From assembly GCA_900545325.1 (NCBI GenBank), contig UQZE01000063.1, positions 1 to 11,641 on the forward strand: a DNA stretch of 11,641 bases, read 5' to 3'. The stretch comes from an uncultured Eubacteriales bacterium (GTDB lineage: Bacteria; Bacillota; Clostridia; Christensenellales; Borkfalkiaceae). Positions 7,462 through 11,641 of the stretch are shown here, piece after piece. Within the stretch, counting starts at the first letter, position 1; each line of letters opens with the position of its first letter. The position numbers were made by a program, and so were the translations under genes. The notes under the pieces were generated by a model that saw only the letters and a program-made list of their open reading frames with translations, did not search any database and was not told the origin of the DNA.

Positions 7462-8369
7462 ACGAAACGGTCAAACCCGGGCGGTTTAAAAAATATCTCG
7501 GTAAAGTTTTCGGAAAGACCAAAGGCGAACGTACCTTTCAGATCGTCAATTACGTGCTCTTTCTGCTGTTCGGCTTTATCATGCTGTACCCCTTTATCTA
7601 TGTGATCAAGGTATCTTTGGAAAATATCCGCCTGATCGACGGCGTGGCGACAAAGGTCTACAATTTCACGGCTTACGGGCTGGTGCTGGCGAATAAAAAG
7701 ATTTACAGCGCGTTTTTTCTGACGATATTCGTCGTACTCGTGCACACCGCACTGCACCTCGCGCTCACCTTTATCGCGGCGTATCCGCTGTCAAAAAAGC
7801 ATTTCAAGGGGCGGAACGTGCTGCTTTTTTTCGTATTGTTCACCATGCTTTTTTCGGGCGGGCTCATCCCGTCTTACATACTTATCACGCAGGTTCTGGG
7901 ATGGATGGACAATCTGCTCGTCTATATCATACCCGGCGTGATGACGGGATTTAACATTATTATCGTGAAAAATTTTTTACAGGGAATACCCGAAAGTTTG
8001 GAAGAATCCGCAAAGCTTGAGGGTGCGAACGATATGCAGATACTGTTCCGCATATATATACCGCTCAGTCTGCCGATCGCCGCTACCGTCGCGCTGTGGG
8101 CGGGCGTCGGTAAATGGAACAACTGGATGACCGGCGTTCTGTACATCACGGACAGCGACCTTTACGTGCTGCAGAACATTCTGCGCGACATGCTGGTCGC
8201 CGCGAATACAAGCACTACGGGGCAGGGCGCGGACAGAGAACTTATGGCAATGGCAGACAATGTGAAAATGGCCACCGTAGTGATCGGCACGCTTCCGATC
8301 GTCTGCATTTATCCTTTCGTGCAGAAATATTTCGTCAAAGGCATGCTTATCGGCTCGGTGAAAGGTTAA
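7455..8369 (+). CDS. ABC sugar-transporter permease, YtcP type
   Basis: A 304-aa integral membrane partner of the preceding permease. Membrane helices are near residues 29-52, 85-110, 121-142, 152-172, 205-220 and 272-292. The EAA loop is LEESAKLEGANDMQILFRIY (182-201), followed by IPLSLP. The C-terminus YPFVQKYFVKGMLIGSVKG is typical of the family and shows that the gene is complete. The start at 7455 overlaps the previous stop by 7 bases. GGTGA at 7444-7448, 6 bases before the ATG and inside the upstream gene, is the likely ribosome site. With the lipoprotein that follows, it makes a standard three-gene importer module. Confidence 0.95.
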   Translation: MVNETVKPGRFKKYLGKVFGKTKGERTFQIVNYVLFLLFGFIMLYPFIYVIKVSLENIRLIDGVATKVYNFTAYGLVLANKKIYSAFFLTIFVVLVHTALHLALTFIAAYPLSKKHFKGRNVLLFFVLFTMLFSGGLIPSYILITQVLGWMDNLLVYIIPGVMTGFNIIIVKNFLQGIPESLEESAKLEGANDMQILFRIYIPLSLPIAATVALWAGVGKWNNWMTGVLYITDSDLYVLQNILRDMLVAANTSTTGQGADRELMAMADNVKMATVVIGTLPIVCIYPFVQKYFVKGMLIGSVKG

Positions 8370-8370
8370 C

Positions 8371-8376
8371 AGGAGG
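8371..8376 (+). promoter_or_regulatory. Strong Shine-Dalgarno site of the solute-binding lipoprotein
   Basis: A full AGGAGG lies 7 bases before ATG at 8384 and just after the preceding stop. It is the strongest ribosome site in the window, as expected for a binding protein made in excess over its permeases. It rules out longer in-frame starts inside the permease gene. Confidence 0.9.
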
Positions 8377-8383
8377 AATTTTT

Positions 8384-10042
8384 ATGAAGATTTTCAAAAA
8401 AGCGGTCGTACTCTTACTGATATTCGTTTTTGCGGCGGGGATGTTTTCGCTCGCCGCCTGCGGGCGAAAGGGCAATTCGGACGCGCTCGAACTCTTCGTC
8501 AACAACGGAGATAAATTCGACGGTACCGAAAAGGACAGGATATGGCTGGAAATCGAAGAAGAGATAGGCGCGGAATTGTCGTTTATCGGCACGGCGCATT
8601 CTTCGGCATATTATACAAAGCTCAACCCGCTTATGAATACGATACGCAACATGCCGGACGTCGTTTTCGTGGTGCCTACTTCGGAGGAAATGGGACTTTC
8701 CACGTTCAGCGAGCGTTGGACGGACGAAGAGGTGGGGTTGGTGTATAATTACGACGAGCTTTTGGCGCGTTACCCTGCGGGAACCTATCCCTATCTAGAA
8801 AAGATTTTCTCTTCCGCGCAATATAAAAACATCATGCACAACGGCGGACATTATATTTTGCCGAGCGTTACCTCGAACAGCAGCTGGGGCATATATTTCA
8901 GAACGGACTGGCTGATAAATATCGGCTATTACGATACTGTGAACGGCGTAAAGGTCGCCCGTTACCCGAAAACGCTGGAAGAATATACGGATGTGATCCG
9001 CAAGTTCACCTTCAACGATCCCGACGGCAACGGCGTAAACGACACTTACGGTTTCTGCCCCGGCAAAGGCGAACATTGCTGGAATCCTTTTTACAACGCC
9101 TTCGGCGTTACCACGGACTGGGACATCATGGAGGACGGCTCTCTCGATTACATGTACACGCAGAAAGAGTTCAAGGATTTTCTCACCTGGGCGAACGGAC
9201 TTTTCAACGAAGGGTGTATTTATCCCACTTTTTCCAGCATACAGGCGAACGGCGACAGGGATCTTTTCTATAACGGCAAAATAGGCATGCTGATCACGAA
9301 TGCGGAATCGCACGTTTATTACATCAAATCCAAAATGACCGCCATGGGCAACGGCGATAAATTCGGCTTTGCGGAACCTCCCGTGGGTACGGCTGCGCTC
9401 GGCAAGGAGGGCGCCGGCGGATTCGCCGACTGGGGCGGCTGGTGGGGCGGTTACTGCATCACGAAAAACTGCAAGAATATCGAGGCCGCGCTCAAACTGC
9501 TCGATTACATGCTTTCGCCAGAAGGCGCAAAACTGAGGACATACGGCATGGAGGGCGTGCATTATACGGAAGAAAACGGAGCGATCACGCCCGTCGTGGA
9601 AGAACGCGCCAAGGAGGGCGGCGGAAAATGGGAAGAATTCACTGTGGACGGCGTATCCGCGCCGATCGGCCGCTACGTTATGGGCACGCTGTTCGGCTAT
9701 CCCGTTGACTGGGAAGAGTTCGAGAAAAGCGGAAAGATAGAATACCTCATTTCCGCGGAATTGCTCGATCCCGAAAACGAAGCGCTGGTCCAGCAGGCCT
9801 TCGACGCGATGAGACTCAATACCAGCAGGCTGACCAACGTTACGGCGTACAGCAAAACCGCGGTTTCCGTCATGAACTCCGTGCAGGAAGAATCGAAAGC
9901 TTTTGTAAACAACGCTATTATCGGCAAGAAAAACCTCACGAGCGACTGGGACGACATGATCGGCCGTCTTAAAGGACTGAAATGGTCGGCGATGGAAAAT
10001 TCCGTCATGGAAACATTGAAGACGCTCGGCATCGTTGAATAA
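8384..10042 (+). CDS. Extracellular solute-binding lipoprotein (LplA/YtcQ type)
   Basis: A 552-aa lipoprotein that captures the sugar ligand outside the membrane and delivers it to the permease pair. The signal ends in a canonical lipobox, LAAC, with lipidated C26. Family signs are the YFRTDWL segment (171-177), the NDPDGNGVNDTYGF stretch (211-224), whose DPDGNGVND spacing matches an EF-hand-like calcium loop common in this group, and the C-terminal SDWDDMIGRLKGL segment. The aromatic cluster ADWGGWWGGY is the kind of surface that stacks on sugar rings. Length is normal for family members that bind oligosaccharides. It lies 14 bases after the second permease and 10 before the lipoprotein glycosidase, so the importer subunit and a membrane-tethered enzyme come from adjacent genes. 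Ligand unknown; the family's frequent label, aldouronate binding, should not be taken as proven here. Confidence 0.93.
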   Translation: MKIFKKAVVLLLIFVFAAGMFSLAACGRKGNSDALELFVNNGDKFDGTEKDRIWLEIEEEIGAELSFIGTAHSSAYYTKLNPLMNTIRNMPDVVFVVPTSEEMGLSTFSERWTDEEVGLVYNYDELLARYPAGTYPYLEKIFSSAQYKNIMHNGGHYILPSVTSNSSWGIYFRTDWLINIGYYDTVNGVKVARYPKTLEEYTDVIRKFTFNDPDGNGVNDTYGFCPGKGEHCWNPFYNAFGVTTDWDIMEDGSLDYMYTQKEFKDFLTWANGLFNEGCIYPTFSSIQANGDRDLFYNGKIGMLITNAESHVYYIKSKMTAMGNGDKFGFAEPPVGTAALGKEGAGGFADWGGWWGGYCITKNCKNIEAALKLLDYMLSPEGAKLRTYGMEGVHYTEENGAITPVVEERAKEGGGKWEEFTVDGVSAPIGRYVMGTLFGYPVDWEEFEKSGKIEYLISAELLDPENEALVQQAFDAMRLNTSRLTNVTAYSKTAVSVMNSVQEESKAFVNNAIIGKKNLTSDWDDMIGRLKGLKWSAMENSVMETLKTLGIVE

Positions 10043-10046
10043 GGGG
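10041..10046 (+). promoter_or_regulatory. Shine-Dalgarno site of the lipoprotein glycosidase
   Basis: AAGGGG lies 6 bases before ATG at 10053, overlapping the preceding TAA stop. It supports this ATG, which gives a clean KKK-type lipoprotein signal, over the in-frame TTG at 10035. Confidence 0.7.
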
Positions 10047-10052
10047 AAACAT

Positions 10053-11306
10053 ATGAAAAAGAAATTTTTATCGGCGGTCGCGCTGGTGCTTGCGGCCGCG
10101 TGCGCACTATCCTTCGGCGGGTGCAAAAAGCAGAAGGAAGTGCTCGCTCCTTCGGGCGGGATCGGCAATCAAGCCTATCTTTACGGCATGTGTTACAATA
10201 TTTTCGAAAGAAACAATTCCACGACCTTCGATATGGAACGCGAAGTCAGGCTCATGGCCAACCTCGGCGTTACGAGCGTGCGACTTTGGATGCATGTGGA
10301 CGATATGCTGAGTTCGCCCGATACGGTGAACGAAAAGAACGCAGACATGACGCATGCGCTCATTGCGGAATTGCAGAAATACGGAATGCAGATCATAGGA
10401 ATGAGCCATACGAGTTTCCACACCGGCTCCATGCGTTCGGGCAAACCCGCGCGGGATATTTCCGAAGGAAGTTATTATATCGAATGGCTGAATGATTATT
10501 ATCTTTCCTGGAAGACGATGGCGGCGGAATTTCCCGAAGTGGAATACTGGGAAATCGATAACGAAATGAACAACGCGGACTTCATGTGTTCCATTTCGGG
10601 CGAAAAGATATACTCGCAGGAGCAGATGGCGGAGATCGCCACGGATATGCTCTATTACGGCAGCCGCGGCGTGCTGGAATCCAATCCTGACGCCGTTACC
10701 GTCATGGGCGGGCTTACCGAGCCTTACGGTCTGGGCAGCGGGCAGAACAAGAGCTTTCTGCAAAAGCTTTACGACAATATTGCGAGCGGCGAATTCGGCT
10801 ATTTTTACGGCATTGAAAGCGCGGCGGAGGCGTCTTCCGATCCCGACGATTATTTTCTTGCGGCCTGCTGGCACCCGTATATAGGGAGCAGCGATTTCAA
10901 CAGGGAAAATTTCGTAAAGTTCAACAACGAAATATATCAAGTCATTCTCGACAACGAGAAGAAACATAAAAAGGTGTTTTTCACCGAAATGGGGTTCAAC
11001 GACACAACGTTCGGAGAGGAAAAGAGCGCACGGTTCATAGAGGAAATGTTCGCGGCCATAGAAGAGGAAATGCCCTATGTGGAGGCGGTGAACTACTTTA
11101 AACTCTATAACGTGGCCGCCACGACCTGGACGGGTACGGTAAGCCGTTTCGGCTTGTTTTACGATCCCGATACGAGCCGTCTCGACTATTCGCCGGACGA
11201 CGTTACGAAAGTGAACACGCCCGGCGCGCCTAAGGAAAAGGCGTTCGCTTTTCAGCGGGCGGCCGGCGGTTCGGGAAGTCTGGAACTCATGAAAGCGGAG
11301 GTTTGA
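10053..11306 (+). CDS. Lipoprotein glycoside hydrolase, clan GH-A-like
   Basis: A 417-aa lipoprotein: KKK start, hydrophobic core, and probable lipidated C24 in SFGGC (Phe at -3 is slightly unusual), followed by a short charged linker. The rest is a single beta/alpha-barrel glycosidase. The probable acid/base is E171 in WEIDNEMN, the nucleophile is E312 in FFTEMGFN, and WHPY (273-276) lies between them. An Asn-Glu on strand 4 and a Glu on strand 7 is the clan GH-A signature; a 141-residue separation fits. It is the close paralog of the glycosidase module of the giant enzyme, but with Asp instead of Gly just before the catalytic Asn-Glu. Being tethered to the membrane beside the importer, it likely trims oligosaccharides before uptake. 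GH5- or GH39-like relatives are possible, but I cannot assign a CAZy family, and the substrate is unknown. Confidence 0.87.
   Translation: MKKKFLSAVALVLAAACALSFGGCKKQKEVLAPSGGIGNQAYLYGMCYNIFERNNSTTFDMEREVRLMANLGVTSVRLWMHVDDMLSSPDTVNEKNADMTHALIAELQKYGMQIIGMSHTSFHTGSMRSGKPARDISEGSYYIEWLNDYYLSWKTMAAEFPEVEYWEIDNEMNNADFMCSISGEKIYSQEQMAEIATDMLYYGSRGVLESNPDAVTVMGGLTEPYGLGSGQNKSFLQKLYDNIASGEFGYFYGIESAAEASSDPDDYFLAACWHPYIGSSDFNRENFVKFNNEIYQVILDNEKKHKKVFFTEMGFNDTTFGEEKSARFIEEMFAAIEEEMPYVEAVNYFKLYNVAATTWTGTVSRFGLFYDPDTSRLDYSPDDVTKVNTPGAPKEKAFAFQRAAGGSGSLELMKAEV
10161..11282 (+). repeat. Glycosidase module, copy 2 (paralogous to 2102-3220)
   Basis: Residues 37-410 of the lipoprotein, gapless against copy 1 through both catalytic glutamates. 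Many synonymous positions differ by A/T to G/C, for example the Asn-Asn codons after WEIxNE are AATAAT in copy 1 and AACAAC here. Confidence 0.93.
11297..11301 (+). promoter_or_regulatory. Shine-Dalgarno site of the oxidoreductase gene
   Basis: GGAGG lies 9 bases before ATG at 11311, within the last codons of the glycosidase gene. It favours 11311 over the in-frame ATG at 11341, which is preceded only by a weaker GGCAGG directly abutting it. Confidence 0.7.
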
Positions 11307-11310
11307 CGGC

Positions 11311-11641
11311 ATGGACACATTGCGCGTGAAATGCGGCAGGATGATAGAAAAGGAATATGATGTGGTCGTCGCGGGCGGCGGACTTGCAGGCATGTGCGCG
11401 GCGATCGCAGCCGCGCGCAAAGGAATGAAAACGGCACTCATAAACAACCGTCCCGTGCTCGGCGGCAACGCGAGTTCGGAAGTGGGCATCAATATCAACG
11501 GCGCGTGCTACAACGGATATTATCCCTGTTCGGTTTATGCCCGCGAAACGGGGATCATCGAGGAGATAAAACAGCTCATCTTTCAATACGAAGGGTATCG
11601 GGATTGTAAGGGCGCAGGACTGGACGCCGCCCTCTTCGATA
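11311..11641 (+). CDS. FAD-dependent oxidoreductase (FAD_oxidored-like), 5' part
   Basis: The first 110 codons of a gene that continues beyond the window. Residues 17-24 (DVVVAGGG) and the following LAGMCAAIAAARKG form a Rossmann FAD-binding fold of the GxGxxG type, here GGGLAG. The next segment, LGGNASSEVG (residues 51-60), matches the conserved GGNxSSE stretch of the FAD_oxidored family, whose members are often annotated only as FAD-dependent oxidoreductases. There is no signal peptide, so it is cytoplasmic: if it acts on the imported sugar, it would do so after uptake. It begins 4 bases after the glycosidase stop and is evidently in the same operon. The reaction cannot be inferred from this fragment; the substrate-binding C-terminal part is outside the window. 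Confidence 0.85.
   Translation, partial: MDTLRVKCGRMIEKEYDVVVAGGGLAGMCAAIAAARKGMKTALINNRPVLGGNASSEVGININGACYNGYYPCSVYARETGIIEEIKQLIFQYEGYRDCKGAGLDAALFD

Noticed and set aside
6502..10042. Firm assignment of the importer as an aldouronate transporter
   Set aside because: That name is applied to the whole LplA/LplB/YtcP group by similarity; nothing in the sequence fixes the ligand.
8795..10168. 457-codon open frame on the minus strand opposite the solute-binding protein
   Set aside because: Same reasoning: composition is typical of antisense shadows, there is no family signature, and the plus strand has a complete lipoprotein.
10107..11498. 463-codon open frame on the minus strand opposite the lipoprotein glycosidase
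   Set aside because: The plus strand encodes a clear enzyme with catalytic motifs and a ribosome site. The antisense translation is rich in His, Arg and Phe, has no recognisable motif, and runs across two plus-strand genes. It is a shadow of GC-rich codon use.

Overview
The window holds one co-directional (+ strand) gene cluster from what looks like an anaerobic, probably gut-associated Bacillota (Clostridia-type) bacterium. The evidence for this is: Gram-positive-style Shine-Dalgarno sites before nearly every gene, two lipoproteins, a split LplB/YtcP-type ABC permease pair with its lipoprotein binding protein, a Listeria-Bacteroides repeat module, and no TGA reading as a sense codon. Species cannot be named from the sequence.

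Layout: the last 12 codons of an unidentified upstream gene (to 41); a 1533-aa secreted multi-modular enzyme (53-4654); a 617-aa surface protein with a C-terminal membrane anchor (4665-6518); two ABC sugar-transporter permeases (6502-7461, 7455-8369); their solute-binding lipoprotein (8384-10042); a 417-aa lipoprotein glycoside hydrolase (10053-11306); and the 5' part of a FAD-dependent oxidoreductase (11311 to the window end, partial). Gaps are 4-14 nt or genes overlap, so this is very likely one transcript that starts before and ends after the window. I see no promoter, terminator, RNA gene, mobile element or CRISPR, and no gene-free stretch above 15 bases.

The genes read as a carbohydrate-utilization locus. 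The giant enzyme joins a duplicated beta-sandwich module, a Listeria-Bacteroides repeat, an unnamed domain, a clan GH-A-like glycosidase and a complete sialate-O-acetylesterase-like (SASA) deacetylase. Its N-terminal module is shared with the anchored surface protein next door, and its glycosidase module is a close paralog of the lipoprotein at the other end of the operon. So the same binding module appears in a secreted enzyme and in a cell-tethered protein, and the same glycosidase appears in a secreted fusion and as a membrane lipoprotein. An importer lies between them. The inferred job is capture, deacetylation, cleavage and import of an acetylated glycan, followed perhaps by redox processing. 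The glycan is not identifiable from sequence alone.

The giant gene is visibly more AT-rich than everything downstream, although its modules are paralogous to its neighbours. This points to a mosaic origin for the locus.
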